Assembly (NCBI RefSeq): GCF_029623345.1
Contig: NZ_JAPYKH010000007.1
Location: forward strand, 1 to 64,000
Direction: 5' to 3'
Source of the DNA: Sphingomonas phyllosphaerae
GTDB lineage: Bacteria; Pseudomonadota; Alphaproteobacteria; Sphingomonadales; Sphingomonadaceae
Length of the DNA: 64,000 bases
Notes under the pieces: generated by a model
Database searches by the model: none
Seen by the model: the letters and a program-made list of their open reading frames with translations, nothing else
Told to the model about the DNA's origin: nothing
Translations under genes and position numbers: made by a program
In this document: in pieces, positions 19,037 through 27,930 of the stretch
Numbering within the stretch: position 1 is the stretch's first letter
Layout of the letters: each line of letters begins with the position of its first letter

Positions 19037-19954
19037 TCAAAATCGTATCGATCCGTTCCGCACGATCCGCCAGTCGGCCACATGATCCACCAGCGCGCGG
19101 AGTTTGAGCGGCATGTGGCGGCGACTGGGATAGAACAGGAAGAAGCCGGGAAGTGGCGGACAGAACGAGCCGAGCACCTCTCTCAGCTTCCCGCTGTGCA
19201 GCCACGGCGTGAATGTCTCGGACATGCCGATGGTCAGGCCGCTGCCGGCGAGCGCCATCTTCACCATCAGTGGCATGTCGTTGGTCGTCACCTCGGGCTC
19301 GACCTCGACCGCGAACTCGCGTCCGTCCTCGCTGAACTCCCAGCGATAGGGTGCCGTCCCGTCGGACGAACGCCAGCCGATGCAGCGGTGTCGTGTCAGC
19401 TCGCGCGGATGAAGCGGCGTTCCGGCCGCTGTCAGATAGGCCGGGGAGGCGACGACGATCTGGCGCTGCTCCTCGCTTACCGGCACCGCGATCATGTCGC
19501 GCTCGATTACCTCGCCGAGCCGCACGCCGGCATCGAACCCGCCCGCCACAATATCGAACCTGGAATCGGTCACGAGGATATCGAGACGTACCTGCGGGTG
19601 GGCGGCTCGAAAGGACGCCAGCAGGTCTCCCGACAGGAAGGTCTCCGCGATGGAAGACACCGCCAGGCGCAGCAGGCCGGCAGGCTTGCCTTCATGGGCG
19701 GCCGCGGCCGCAGCGGCCGCGTCGATCTCGGCGAGCGCCGGCGCGACGCGATCCAGCAGCGCTTCGCCTGCTTCCGTGAGCGCGACACTGCGCGTGGTCC
19801 GACGCAGCACCGCCACGCCCAGCGCGTCTTCCACCTTGCGGACGGCTTGGCTGACCGCCGACCGCGTGACGCCCAGCTGATCCGCCGCGCCGCTGAAGCT
19901 GCGGGCGCGAGCGACTGCCGCGAGGGTCGTGAGGGCGTTGAGATCGAGCTTCAT
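19037..19954 (-). CDS. LysR-family transcriptional regulator
   Basis: A 305-residue regulator of full length. Residues 1-65 are the winged helix, with FSGAADQLGVTRSAVSQAVR as the recognition part, and residues 90-295 the effector-binding domain of the CrgA/DmlR-like subgroup (FDAGVRLGEVIERDMIAVPV). It is divergent from the epoxide hydrolase with 205 bases between the starts, so that hydrolase is its probable target. The same LysR subgroup is represented by a C-terminal fragment at 48.2 kb. Confidence 0.93.
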   Translation of the reverse strand: MKLDLNALTTLAAVARARSFSGAADQLGVTRSAVSQAVRKVEDALGVAVLRRTTRSVALTEAGEALLDRVAPALAEIDAAAAAAAAHEGKPAGLLRLAVSSIAETFLSGDLLASFRAAHPQVRLDILVTDSRFDIVAGGFDAGVRLGEVIERDMIAVPVSEEQRQIVVASPAYLTAAGTPLHPRELTRHRCIGWRSSDGTAPYRWEFSEDGREFAVEVEPEVTTNDMPLMVKMALAGSGLTIGMSETFTPWLHSGKLREVLGSFCPPLPGFFLFYPSRRHMPLKLRALVDHVADWRIVRNGSIRF

Positions 19955-20159
19955 TGTCCAGCCATGCTTACCGGACCATGCACGATTGCGGCGATAGTCT
20001 CGACCATTCTCGACACTTACGTTTCTGGCGAGTCAAGCGAGGCAGTGCGGACCGGCCGGCCGACGAAGGAACGCCGCCCGGAGGCCCGTCGCCAAGCAGG
20101 GTATGCGCCTACGTCCGGAAAGCTCAGCGACAAAGAAACTTTAAAGGAAGAGGCACATT

Positions 20160-21287
20160 ATGATCCGTCCCTTCAAGATCGCCATCTCAGATGACCGCCT
20201 GAGCCGAATCCGGCAGCAGGTCGAGGACTTCGAGTGGCAGGATTTCCCCGACGCCGGCGGGTGGAGGTCGGGCGTCGGTCTCGGCGACCTTCGGCGCCTC
20301 GTGGACTATTGGCTGAAGACCTTCGACTGGCGTTCCCAGGAAGAGAAGCTCAACAGACGGCAGCATCACCTCGCTGACATCAATGGGCAAACGCTCCACT
20401 TCGTCAAGCAGAGCGGAGACGGCTCGCGGCCGCCGATCCTGCTCCTTCATGGCTGGCCCGGGTCTTTTCTCGAGTTCGAGGCGCTAATCGATCCGCTGAC
20501 GGGAGATGGGCACGACGTCGTCGTTCCATCGCTGCCCGGCTGCGCTTTCTCGGGCCGTTCAGACGCGCCGATCGGGCCCCGGCGCACGGCCGCGCTGATG
20601 GATGGACTGATGCGCGAGCTCTTCCCAGGTCGGCGCTATCTCGTCCAGGGCGGCGACTGGGGCAGCGCGATCGGCGCTTGGCTGGCTCACGACTATCCCG
20701 ATCGCGTCGCCGCGCTCCACATCAACATGATGACGGCGCAGACGGACGGCGTTGATCCCGAGACCGCCGAAGAGAAGGCCTGGGCGGAGCGCGTCAACAC
20801 GCTGGCCGAGGAGGAGCGCGGCTACTTCCTCGAGCAAAGCACCCGCCCGCAGACGCTCGGCATCGCCATGTCGGACAGCCCGGTCGGTGTCGCCGCCTGG
20901 ATCCTCGAGAAGTTCGGCGTCTGGGCGGACGTTCCCCGCGACGGCGCCGGCCGTCCCGACCTATGGGCTGCCTTCGACGAGGATCTACTCCTCACCAACA
21001 TCATGCTCTACGTGGCGCCACGATCGTTCGTCACGTCGACGTGGCTGTATCGTGGGCGGGTCCTCGAAGGCTCTCACGTCTTCCCGGCCGGCTCGCGCGT
21101 GACCGTTCCCACAGGGTTCGCGGTGTTCCCCGATCCTGTCTTCCCGATCCCGCCGCGCTCGCTCGCCGAACGCAGCTACAGGATCGAGTCCTGGACGCAA
21201 ATGGAACGTGGCGGCCATTTCGCGGCGCTCGAACAGCCCGATCTGCTGCTGGCCGATCTTCGTGCCTTCGTGGAGAACGTTCGGTAA
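20160..21287 (+). CDS. epoxide hydrolase, EHN-type
   Basis: A 375-residue alpha/beta hydrolase with the N-terminal EHN domain (residues 1-100) of microsomal-type epoxide hydrolases. HGWPGSFLEF forms the oxyanion loop, GGDWGSA contains the nucleophile D166, and GGHFAALEQPD supplies the catalytic His. The reaction is hydration of an epoxide to a diol through an ester intermediate. The length is complete. There is no clear signal peptide, so it is likely cytoplasmic. The LysR gene opposite is the probable regulator. Confidence 0.92.
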   Translation: MIRPFKIAISDDRLSRIRQQVEDFEWQDFPDAGGWRSGVGLGDLRRLVDYWLKTFDWRSQEEKLNRRQHHLADINGQTLHFVKQSGDGSRPPILLLHGWPGSFLEFEALIDPLTGDGHDVVVPSLPGCAFSGRSDAPIGPRRTAALMDGLMRELFPGRRYLVQGGDWGSAIGAWLAHDYPDRVAALHINMMTAQTDGVDPETAEEKAWAERVNTLAEEERGYFLEQSTRPQTLGIAMSDSPVGVAAWILEKFGVWADVPRDGAGRPDLWAAFDEDLLLTNIMLYVAPRSFVTSTWLYRGRVLEGSHVFPAGSRVTVPTGFAVFPDPVFPIPPRSLAERSYRIESWTQMERGGHFAALEQPDLLLADLRAFVENVR

Positions 21288-21755
21288 CGCCGCAGCCGCC
21301 GCTCTATCATGAGGCGGTCAGGACTGCTGAGGGGCGCGAAGGTGAAGGCGTTTGCCGACCTAATTGCCGCGAGCGCTCACGGCGCGAAAGCGCTATCGCT
21401 CGGATGCAAGGACGCGCTGAAGGCGGGAGGGCTGCTCGCGCGGGCGATTGTAGGGCCGGCGAAAATCTGTCGCGCGCTAAGGTTCGGCTACGGATTTCGT
21501 CGCAGCTTCGATGCGTCCAAAACGTCAGCAGAGGCGTCGATGTCTCGCTAAATCGATCGTTCGCTCGCCTGCCTGTCAGGCCAGCCGGATAGCTTTCGAG
21601 AGACCAAGAGCCTTAAACGCCGAGATGAACGGATGTCCGGAGTTGGACTGCCGGCGGCTGGTCCTGGATGACCGCTATTGGGTCTCCGTGGCGATCAGCG
21701 CGATGGACCCGCGACCGCATCAGCCGGTTTTCTCTTTCCAGCTTGGAGTCGAAGC
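21288..21755. other. intergenic stretch, no convincing gene
   Basis: An open frame at 21309-21551 (80 codons, ATG start) runs through here but has no recognisable domain or ribosome binding site, so I do not call it a gene. The right half is a long copy of the dispersed repeat. Confidence 0.5.
21560..21686 (+). repeat. dispersed intergenic repeat, copy 5 (long form)
   Basis: A long copy: the left part reads CGCTCGCCTGCCTGTCAGG, similar to the left parts at 24.16 and 52.57 kb. The core starts CGAGATGAACGGATGTCCGG and ends ATGACCGCTATTGGGTC. It lies in front of the amidohydrolase, within 70 bases of its start. Confidence 0.65.
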
Positions 21756-22772
21756 ATGCGCCTTATCGCCATCGAAGAGCATATCTTGCCAGTCGACGTC
21801 CGCGATGCTTGGGCCGATGCGCCGCCGCCGCACGATCCAGTTTCCGCTATCGCGGACATGGGGGAAACGGGTGAGCGCCTTGCTGACCTAGGCGAGGGGC
21901 GGCTAGCGTTGATGGACGAGCAGGGCGTCGACGTACAGGTGCTCTCGCTCACCACGCCGGGGCTGCACAACCTTGAGCCTGGACCAGCGGTGGAACTGGC
22001 TTGGCGGACCAACGACCTGATCGCCGACGCTTGCGCGCGCCGACCTGATCGCTTCCAGGGCCTCGCCGCACTCCCGACGTCGGATCCCGACGCGGCCCCG
22101 CGCGAGCTGGAACGGGCCGTCAGGGAGCTCGGACTAAAGGGCGCGCTGCTGTGTGGCCGCACGCGCGGCCGCCACCTCGACCACGCGGCGCTTCGCCCGA
22201 TGCTCGCCAAGGCGGCAGCGCTCGGCGTGCCATTGTTCATCCATCCGCAAACGCCCGCCCCCGCCGTGCGCGAGGCGAGCTACTCTGGCATCGGTGAGCG
22301 GGCGGATCTGGCGCTATCCGCCTTCGGTCTCGGCTGGCACTACGAGGCTGGTTTGGAGTGGGTGCGGCTGGTCGCGGCGGGCGTGTTCGACGAACTGCCG
22401 AATCTCCAGATCATCCTGGGCCACTGGGGCGAGGTGGCGCTGTTCTATATCGAGCGGACCGGCGCCGTGCTGGACCGCGCGCTTGATCTCGACCGGTCGC
22501 TCGCCGAATGCGCGCGCCGCAACCTCTACGTTACGGGCAGCGGCATGTGGAGCGAAGGCTACCTCCGCCGCTGCTTGGAGATCGTGGGACCCGAGCGCCT
22601 GCTGTTCTCGACCGACTTCCCCTACCAGTATCGGCCTGGAGGCGAGCCTCGCCGTTTTATCGAGAGCATCGATCTCGACGGCGCTACACGCAACGGGCTG
22701 GCACACGGCAACTGGGAGAGGCTGAGCGGAGACGCGGGCAGCCGGAGCGATTGCGCCCCTCAGCAGGCGTGA
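21756..22772 (+). CDS. amidohydrolase-2 family decarboxylase-like protein
   Basis: A 338-residue TIM-barrel metalloenzyme of the ACMSD / gamma-resorcylate decarboxylase family. ATG 21756 has GGAG eight bases upstream. The metal ligands are visible: IEEH (E7 and H9, the E-x-H form used by resorcylate decarboxylases), LFIHPQTP, LGHWGE and FSTDFPY. These enzymes remove CO2 from hydroxybenzoates or muconate semialdehydes without redox chemistry. The C-terminal 15 residues are unlike the family, and the end overlaps a 46-base sequence repeated at 33.07 kb, so the tail may be altered. Confidence 0.88.
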   Translation: MRLIAIEEHILPVDVRDAWADAPPPHDPVSAIADMGETGERLADLGEGRLALMDEQGVDVQVLSLTTPGLHNLEPGPAVELAWRTNDLIADACARRPDRFQGLAALPTSDPDAAPRELERAVRELGLKGALLCGRTRGRHLDHAALRPMLAKAAALGVPLFIHPQTPAPAVREASYSGIGERADLALSAFGLGWHYEAGLEWVRLVAAGVFDELPNLQIILGHWGEVALFYIERTGAVLDRALDLDRSLAECARRNLYVTGSGMWSEGYLRRCLEIVGPERLLFSTDFPYQYRPGGEPRRFIESIDLDGATRNGLAHGNWERLSGDAGSRSDCAPQQA

Positions 22773-22812
22773 TTCCGACCTGAACCAACGTCCGCTTTCG
22801 AGAAGCGGCAAA
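22767..22812 (+). repeat. 46-base sequence shared with 33.07 kb
   Basis: The stretch beginning GTGATTCCGACCTGAACC recurs almost unchanged at 33068-33113. It contains a hairpin, CCGCTT-TCGA-GAAGCGG. It overlaps the final codons of the amidohydrolase and is related to the right end of the dispersed repeat. Confidence 0.6.
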
Positions 22813-22973
22813 TGAGCGGATTGAGCGTGCCATCCGGCTATCGGGATGGTGCCAATCTATCGGGTCATAGCCGGTGTCGTCAGGGACGAGCGGCAGGTGC
22901 GCGATACTCAACTGGATGTTCTGCGTACGCAGCGCTGGGTTGAGGCCCTAATCATCATGGGATTGGCGGCGCG

Positions 22974-23806
22974 GGCTCTGTCAAACCTAATGCACCTGCG
23001 GTGCTCGCCGGGGTAGGGGAGGGCATGCTCCGTCCGAACAAGCCCGCCAGCCCGTTCCGCTATTTTAACTCATCGCCTGAGGTGATCCGGCTGGTGGTGC
23101 TGATGTACGTGCGGTTCCCCTTGTCGCTGCGGAACGTAGAGGACCTGCTGTTCGAGCGCGGCATCGACATCTGCCACGAGACGGTGAGGCTGTGGTGGAA
23201 CAGGTTCGGTCCGCTGTTCGCGGGCGAGGTGCGGCGTCAGCGGGTGAGCCGCATGCGCGGCTTTCGTCATTGGCGTTGGCACCTCGACGAGATGTACGTG
23301 AAGCTGAACGGCGACATGGTTTACCTGTGGCGGGCGGTGGACCACGAGGGTGAGATCCTCGAGAGCTACGTCACCAAGACTCGCGACAAGAAGGCGGCGC
23401 TCGCCTTCATGAAGAAGGCGCTCAAGCGCCACGGCTCGCCTGAGGCAATCACCACCGATGGTCTGCGCTCCTACGGTGCTGCTCTGGGCGAGCTCGGCAG
23501 CCGCGAGAAGCAGGAGGTGGGTCGCTGGGCCAACAACTGCGTGGAGAACTCGCACCTGCCGTTCAGGCGACGAGAACGAGCGATGCTGCGGTTCCGGCAG
23601 ATGCGAACCTTACAGAAGTTCGCCTCGGTGCACGCCAACGTCCACAACCACTTCAACCACGAACGCCACCTCGTCGACCGGCAGACCTACAAGCAGCGGC
23701 GCTCCGCGGCGCTCGCAGAGTGGCAGGCGCTCGTCAGCTGATCCGACATCAATCCGGGGGCGAGCTACATCGTGTAGAGACGAGTTCGCATTAGACTGAC
23801 AGCACC
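22974..23806 (+). mobile_element. IS6-family insertion sequence, copy 1 (complete)
   Basis: An 833-bp element with one transposase gene. The left end GGCTCTGTCAAACCTAATGC and the right end, reversed, GGTGCTGTCAGTCTAATGC are imperfect terminal inverted repeats. The eight bases outside each end do not match, so no target duplication is visible. The element lies against the 5' side of a small gene at 23809. Confidence 0.9.
23025..23741 (+). CDS. IS6-family transposase, copy 1
   Basis: A 238-residue DDE transposase. The catalytic triad is visible as HLDEMYVK, TTDGLRSY and VENSHLPFRRRE. The N-terminal 60 residues are the zinc-finger/helix-turn-helix part typical of IS6. The frame is intact, so this copy could be active. 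Its N-terminus reads MLRPNKPASPF where copies 3 and 5 have MPRPRKPASPF. IS6 elements move by replicative cointegrate formation, which explains deletions next to copies. Confidence 0.93.
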   Translation: MLRPNKPASPFRYFNSSPEVIRLVVLMYVRFPLSLRNVEDLLFERGIDICHETVRLWWNRFGPLFAGEVRRQRVSRMRGFRHWRWHLDEMYVKLNGDMVYLWRAVDHEGEILESYVTKTRDKKAALAFMKKALKRHGSPEAITTDGLRSYGAALGELGSREKQEVGRWANNCVENSHLPFRRRERAMLRFRQMRTLQKFASVHANVHNHFNHERHLVDRQTYKQRRSAALAEWQALVS

Positions 23807-23808
23807 AC

Positions 23809-24132
23809 ATGACGCCCTCCTACGCACTCGCGCACGCTGACGAGCTCGATGGCAAAAGGGTGACGATCGGCGGGGTGGTCGATATCGGGACCAACTCACG
23901 CTGTTTATACGACTCTCTAAAGGCCGCGCAGGGGAAAGGTGGGGTTGGGCCACAGGTGATTACGTTGTCAGGCGGCGACAACCTGCTTCGGAGGCGAAAG
24001 GAACTTAACCACCGCTTCGCCATCGCGACGGGAACCTTCAAGAAGGTTTTCAATGGGCCAGACGTGGTTGATCTTTATCAATGCGATGCCGCAGGTATCG
24101 AGCAGGATACCATCCAGCTCTTCCGCCGCTGA
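23809..24132 (+). CDS. hypothetical protein, probably 5'-truncated by IS6
   Basis: A 107-residue open frame starting three bases after the IS6 right end. The sequence (YALAHADELDGKRVTIGG then GTNSRCLYDS) looks like a small exported protein that has lost its signal peptide, and there is no ribosome binding site other than IS sequence. I infer that the insertion replaced the promoter and first codons. I do not recognise a function. Confidence 0.5.
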   Translation: MTPSYALAHADELDGKRVTIGGVVDIGTNSRCLYDSLKAAQGKGGVGPQVITLSGGDNLLRRRKELNHRFAIATGTFKKVFNGPDVVDLYQCDAAGIEQDTIQLFRR

Positions 24133-24162
24133 TCGGCTCTATCCGCCTCCCCACTCCCGAAA

Positions 24163-24300
24163 GCGACCCTTCCGCTTCCCTGCCAATCAGGCCAGTCGGG
24201 GGGCTACGTGGAGCGCCCGGAAGGCTCGAGCGGCGAGATGAACGAGCGGCGGGAGTTGGGTAGCGGGGAGGGGCGTCTGGACGACCGGTTCTGGGTCTCT
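24163..24300 (+). repeat. dispersed intergenic repeat, copy 6 (long form)
   Basis: One of the best copies. The left part includes TTCCGCTTCCCTGCCAATC and GGAGCGCCCGGAAGGCTCG; the core starts GCGAGATGAACGAGCGG and ends GACGACCGGTTCTGGGTCTC. The right end abuts the broken uxaC fragment, so the repeat may have been at the deletion point. Confidence 0.7.
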
Positions 24301-24372
24301 CGCCACGAGCTGGTACAGGAGCCATTCGCCCATGCTGCCCAGCGCGTCATGCTCGGAGGATGCCCGGGTGAG

Positions 24373-24471
24373 CAGATCGCGCAAGTGCTCGTACAGAGGC
24401 CTTGCGATCTTGCAGGTACCCGGATCAGCAGGGAGGATTCGGTCAGGTAGATGGTGTCAACGTGCGCTCAT
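24373..24471 (-). pseudogene. uxaC: uxaC (glucuronate isomerase) N-terminal remnant
   Basis: The minus strand reads PDRILPADPGTCKIARPLYE followed by HLRDL, matching the conserved opening of glucuronate isomerase UxaC, which turns D-glucuronate into D-fructuronate. The ATG at 24471 overlaps the transporter's stop (ATGA), so it was the next gene in that operon. An in-frame TGA is present at codon 5, and the homology stops after about 30 codons, before the PHGH metal motif. The remaining roughly 430 codons are missing. It is non-functional. Confidence 0.7.
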
Positions 24472-25778
24472 GGCTTCACTTCGCAATAGCCCGGATTAAG
24501 CAAGTGGAAGACAAGCAGCGCCACCAGATACGCCACCCCGCATGCGACGAAGAACGGTCCGTAGCTGCCCACCGTGTCGAGCAGCACGCCGAGCGACTTG
24601 GACGCGATGAAGCCGCCGACCGCGCCGGCGAAACCGCCGAGCCCGATCAGCGTGCCTTGGGCGTAGCGCGGGAACAGGTCGCCGGGCAGCGCGAACAGAT
24701 TGGTAGAGAACCCCTGGTGCGCCGCGCATTCCAGCCCGATCGCGAGCACCACCCACCAGATGCTGGTCGCGTCCGCGGCGAACATCACCGGCAGCGCGAA
24801 CAGCGCGGAGGCGAACATCGCGCGTTTGCGCGCGCGCCCGGTCTCCACTCCGCGGCGGAGCAGGTGCGACGAATACCAGCCACCTGCGATGGCTCCAAAA
24901 TCGGCGAGAATGTAGATCACCACCAGCGGCGGGCCGAAGCTTTTCAGATCGTAGCCATATTGCTTGTTGAAGAAGTCGGGCAGCCAGAACAGGAAGGTCC
25001 ACCAGACGGGATCGATCAGGAACCGCCCCGCCATATAGGCCCAGGCCTCGCGGCGGCGCAGGACGGTGAGGAAGCCGGCCCGCCCGCTATCCACCGCGGG
25101 CTCGGCCTCGATCCAGGTGCGCTCCTCGGCGGAGAGCCGCGGGTGCTCGCTCGGTCGATGATAGAAGCGCCACCAGGCGAACAGCCAGACGAGATTGAAC
25201 AGGCCGGTGACGAGGAACGCCCAGCGCCAGTCGAGCGCCAGCCCGGCGACCAGGAAGCCGACCAGGAGCGGCGTGACGATGGCGCCCACGTTCGCTCCGG
25301 CGTTGAAGATCCCGATCGCGAGCGCGCGCTCCTTCTTGGGGAACCACTGCGACGCCGCCGCGAGCGCCGAGGGGTACGTCCCGGCCTCGCCGAAGGCGAG
25401 CGGGATGCGCGCGACCACGAAGCCGGTGGTGGAGGTGACGAGCGTCTGCGCGAGATGGCCGATGGTCCAGCTGCCCATCGCGAGCAGATAGCCCAGCTTG
25501 GGGCCGAGCCGGTCGATCAGCCAGCCGAACAGCAGGAAGCCGATGCCGTAGAAGACCTGGAAATAGCCCGTGACATCACCGTAGTCGGTGTTGGTCCAGC
25601 CGTAGAGCGCGGTCAGCTGCGGCTTGAGCACGCCGAGCACCAGCCGATCGATGTACGACAGCACCACCGCGGCGAACAGCAGCGCGCAGATCAGCCAGCG
25701 CACGCGCCCGCGCGGGCGTGGCACGGCCTGTGCCACCGTCTCGGGCGCCTCCCGGGCGGCCTCAGTGAAGTCGCTCAT
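24468..25778 (-). CDS. MFS transporter, hexuronate (ExuT) type
   Basis: A 436-residue major facilitator protein with about twelve membrane segments. It belongs to the anion:cation symporter group that includes ExuT and GudP: DRLVLGVLKP after helix 1, FGEAGTYPSALAAASQWFPK near residue 130 and AGANVGAIVTP near 165 are typical. It probably imports glucuronate or a related hexuronate. It sits between mannonate dehydratase and the uxaC remnant on the same strand, which supports that substrate. The frame is intact, although the isomerase it would feed is destroyed. Confidence 0.88.
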   Translation of the reverse strand: MSDFTEAAREAPETVAQAVPRPRGRVRWLICALLFAAVVLSYIDRLVLGVLKPQLTALYGWTNTDYGDVTGYFQVFYGIGFLLFGWLIDRLGPKLGYLLAMGSWTIGHLAQTLVTSTTGFVVARIPLAFGEAGTYPSALAAASQWFPKKERALAIGIFNAGANVGAIVTPLLVGFLVAGLALDWRWAFLVTGLFNLVWLFAWWRFYHRPSEHPRLSAEERTWIEAEPAVDSGRAGFLTVLRRREAWAYMAGRFLIDPVWWTFLFWLPDFFNKQYGYDLKSFGPPLVVIYILADFGAIAGGWYSSHLLRRGVETGRARKRAMFASALFALPVMFAADATSIWWVVLAIGLECAAHQGFSTNLFALPGDLFPRYAQGTLIGLGGFAGAVGGFIASKSLGVLLDTVGSYGPFFVACGVAYLVALLVFHLLNPGYCEVKP

Positions 25779-25827
25779 CTCAGGCCGATCCTCTCGTCGG
25801 GGCGTCGGCGCTTGTGTCCCGCGCCCG

Positions 25828-27039
25828 TCACCAGCTCCACAAAGTGCCGTCCTCGAGCCGGTTCACCGGCAGATAGGCGCGCTTATAATCGTAGCCGGCC
25901 GCCAGTTCCTCGTCGATGTCGACCCCCAGCCCCGGCGCGTCGCCCGGGTGCATGCGACCGTCCTCGAAGCGATAGGCGTGCGGGAAGACCGCGTCGGTCT
26001 CGAGGGTGTGCGGCATATGCTCCTGCACGCCGAAGTTCGGCACCGAGAGGCCGAAATGGAGCGCCGCCGCCATCGTCACCGGCGACAGGTCGGTCGCGCC
26101 GTGGCAGCCGGTGCGCACCTGGTAGAGGTCGGCCAGCGCGGCGATGCGGCGCAGGTGCGTGATGCCGCCGGCGTGGACGATCGTGGCCCGCACATAGTCG
26201 ATCAGCTGCTGCTCGATCAGCGTCTTGCAGTCCCAGATCGAGTTGAACACCTCACCCACGGCGATCGGCGTGGTGGTGTGCTGCCGGATCAGGCGGAAGC
26301 CTTCCTGCTGCTCGGCGGGGGTCGGGTCCTCGATCCAGAAAGGGCGATAGGGCTCAAGGTCGCGCCCGAGCCTTGCCGCCTCGATCGGGGTGAGCCGGTG
26401 GTGGACGTCGTGGAGCAGGTGGATGTCGGGCCCCAACGCTTGACGTGCGGCGGCGAACAGCTCGGGCACGACGCGGAGATACTTCTCCGTCGACCAGACC
26501 GCCTCGCTCGGCAGCGCGGCGTCGGCGGGCTCGTAGCGCTGGCCGGGCTTGGCGACGCCGTAGGTCGAGGCGAGGCCGGGAACGCCGCACTGCAGCCGGA
26601 TCGCGCGATAGCCCTCGTCACGGTACGCCAGCGCTGTCGCGACCGTGTCCTCGATCGTCGTGCCGTTGGCGTGGCAATAGACCAGGCACGCCTCGCGGCT
26701 GGCGCCGCCGAGCAGCTGGTACAGCGGTAGGCCGGCGAGCTTGCCCTTGATGTCCCACAGCGCGACGTCGACCGCGGCGATCGCGCTCATCGTCACCGGC
26801 CCGCGACGCCAATAGGCGCCCTTGTAGAGATACTGCCAGATGTCCTCGATCCGGTGCGCGTCGCGACCGATCAGGCAGGGGACGACATGGTCGGCGAGGT
26901 AGCTCGCCACCGCCAATTCGCGACCGTTAAGCGTGGCATCGCCGACGCCCATGGTGCCGTCGTCGCAGAGGAGCTTGAGGGTGACGAAGTTGCGCCCCGG
27001 CGAGGTGATGATGACGCGTGCGTCCGTGATAACGGGCAT
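25828..27039 (-). CDS. manD: D-mannonate dehydratase, enolase superfamily
   Basis: A 403-residue enzyme that dehydrates D-mannonate to 2-keto-3-deoxygluconate in glucuronate breakdown. ATG 27039 has AGGA upstream and aligns with the known Novosphingobium ManD N-terminus. The residues I recall for that enzyme are all present, shifted by one: metal ligands D211, E237 and E263, catalytic Y160 with R148, and H213. The C-terminus ends LEDGTLWSW, where the family has a Trp-rich tail. It is intact. The next gene in the same direction, 49 bases on, is the hexuronate transporter. Confidence 0.93.
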   Translation of the reverse strand: MPVITDARVIITSPGRNFVTLKLLCDDGTMGVGDATLNGRELAVASYLADHVVPCLIGRDAHRIEDIWQYLYKGAYWRRGPVTMSAIAAVDVALWDIKGKLAGLPLYQLLGGASREACLVYCHANGTTIEDTVATALAYRDEGYRAIRLQCGVPGLASTYGVAKPGQRYEPADAALPSEAVWSTEKYLRVVPELFAAARQALGPDIHLLHDVHHRLTPIEAARLGRDLEPYRPFWIEDPTPAEQQEGFRLIRQHTTTPIAVGEVFNSIWDCKTLIEQQLIDYVRATIVHAGGITHLRRIAALADLYQVRTGCHGATDLSPVTMAAALHFGLSVPNFGVQEHMPHTLETDAVFPHAYRFEDGRMHPGDAPGLGVDIDEELAAGYDYKRAYLPVNRLEDGTLWSW

Positions 27040-27343
27040 AGTAATCCTATAACATCGGCGTTGCAAAGTCCACAGTACGTCTCTCTATGGCTGAGCTGTT
27101 GGTTGTGGATCCTCAAGAGAAGCGCAATTTGCCGGTACTGTTTTTAAAATTCAGTTGCGCAGCGGCGGTCTGCGGCGATGCTGCGGCTTGTGAGCATCGC
27201 TGCCGCGGCTGGTGCATGAGCACGACTGCCTACTTTTGCTGCAAGCTTTTTCGCCGCATCTACGCACGCTATGACGTACTCGTCGTTTGAGGTGCGGCCG
27301 TACAGGTGACGACCGAGGTCAATCCTCCGTCTCCTCATCGACG
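27040..27343. other. intergenic stretch between manD and the aguA fragment
   Basis: No gene is evident. It presumably holds the manD promoter or leader. A minus-strand frame with KKLAAKVGSRAHAPAAAAM is open here but I cannot assign it. Confidence 0.4.
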
Positions 27344-27885
27344 TCATTCCGGGTGGCCCGGCGCGTAGGGGAATCGCTGCGCCTTGTACCAGGCAAGGTC
27401 GTGCTCGGGCGGCGCGGTGCCGGCGGGCAGCGCGCGGCCGTTGACCGACATCCAATAGGCCAGGCTCGCGTCACGCCACCAGCGCGCCTCGCGCTCCTGC
27501 ATGGCGAGATAGGTCGCGGTCTTGCCCCAGCGCTCGGCGTCCACCAGCGGGCGCAGCCGCTGCCAGGTGACCCGCATCGTGCCGACGGTGGCGACGCCGC
27601 GGTCGTAGTGCGCGACCAGCTCTTCCCACAGCGTCCTGCCCGAGGCCATGCGCCGGTCCCACGAAACGTGATGGAACCATAGCAGCTCGCGCTCTGGCGT
27701 CGTGGCAGGGTCAGCGAGCCGCTTCGCGACCTCGGGGGCATATTGCGCCACCGCGTCGCTGCCCGAGCGCGTGCGGTCGAAGCCGATCCCCTGTTTGTCG
27801 GCGCGATGGTAATAGACCGGGTTCCACTCGGGGCGCTTCAGATCGCTGACCCAGGGGCCGGGGCCGTAATGGTGGCCGGTCGGTG
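27344..27885 (-). pseudogene. aguA: alpha-glucuronidase (GH67) C-terminal fragment
   Basis: About 180 C-terminal residues of a GH67 alpha-glucuronidase, which cuts 4-O-methylglucuronate from xylo-oligosaccharides. Diagnostic segments are HHYGPGPWVSDLKRPEWNP, YYHRADKQGIGFDRT, LLWFHHVSWDRRMASGRTLW and EREARWWRDASLAYWMS. A full enzyme has about 700 residues; the N-terminal and catalytic parts are missing. The homology stops near 27885 and TonB-receptor sequence on the other strand begins near 27930. It would have headed the leftward manD operon. Confidence 0.85.
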
Positions 27886-27930
27886 TGCGGCAGTCCGTGC
27901 ACCGGCAACACCGGCAGCGTGCCCACGAGT

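Noticed and set aside
21309..21551. An 80-codon + strand ORF after the epoxide hydrolase
   Set aside because: No ribosome binding site, no domain and no support from context. It could be real but I cannot defend it.
24402..26162. A 586-codon open frame on the + strand
   Set aside because: It is antisense to the MFS transporter and ManD, is full of Arg, Gln and Glu, and has no recognisable domain.
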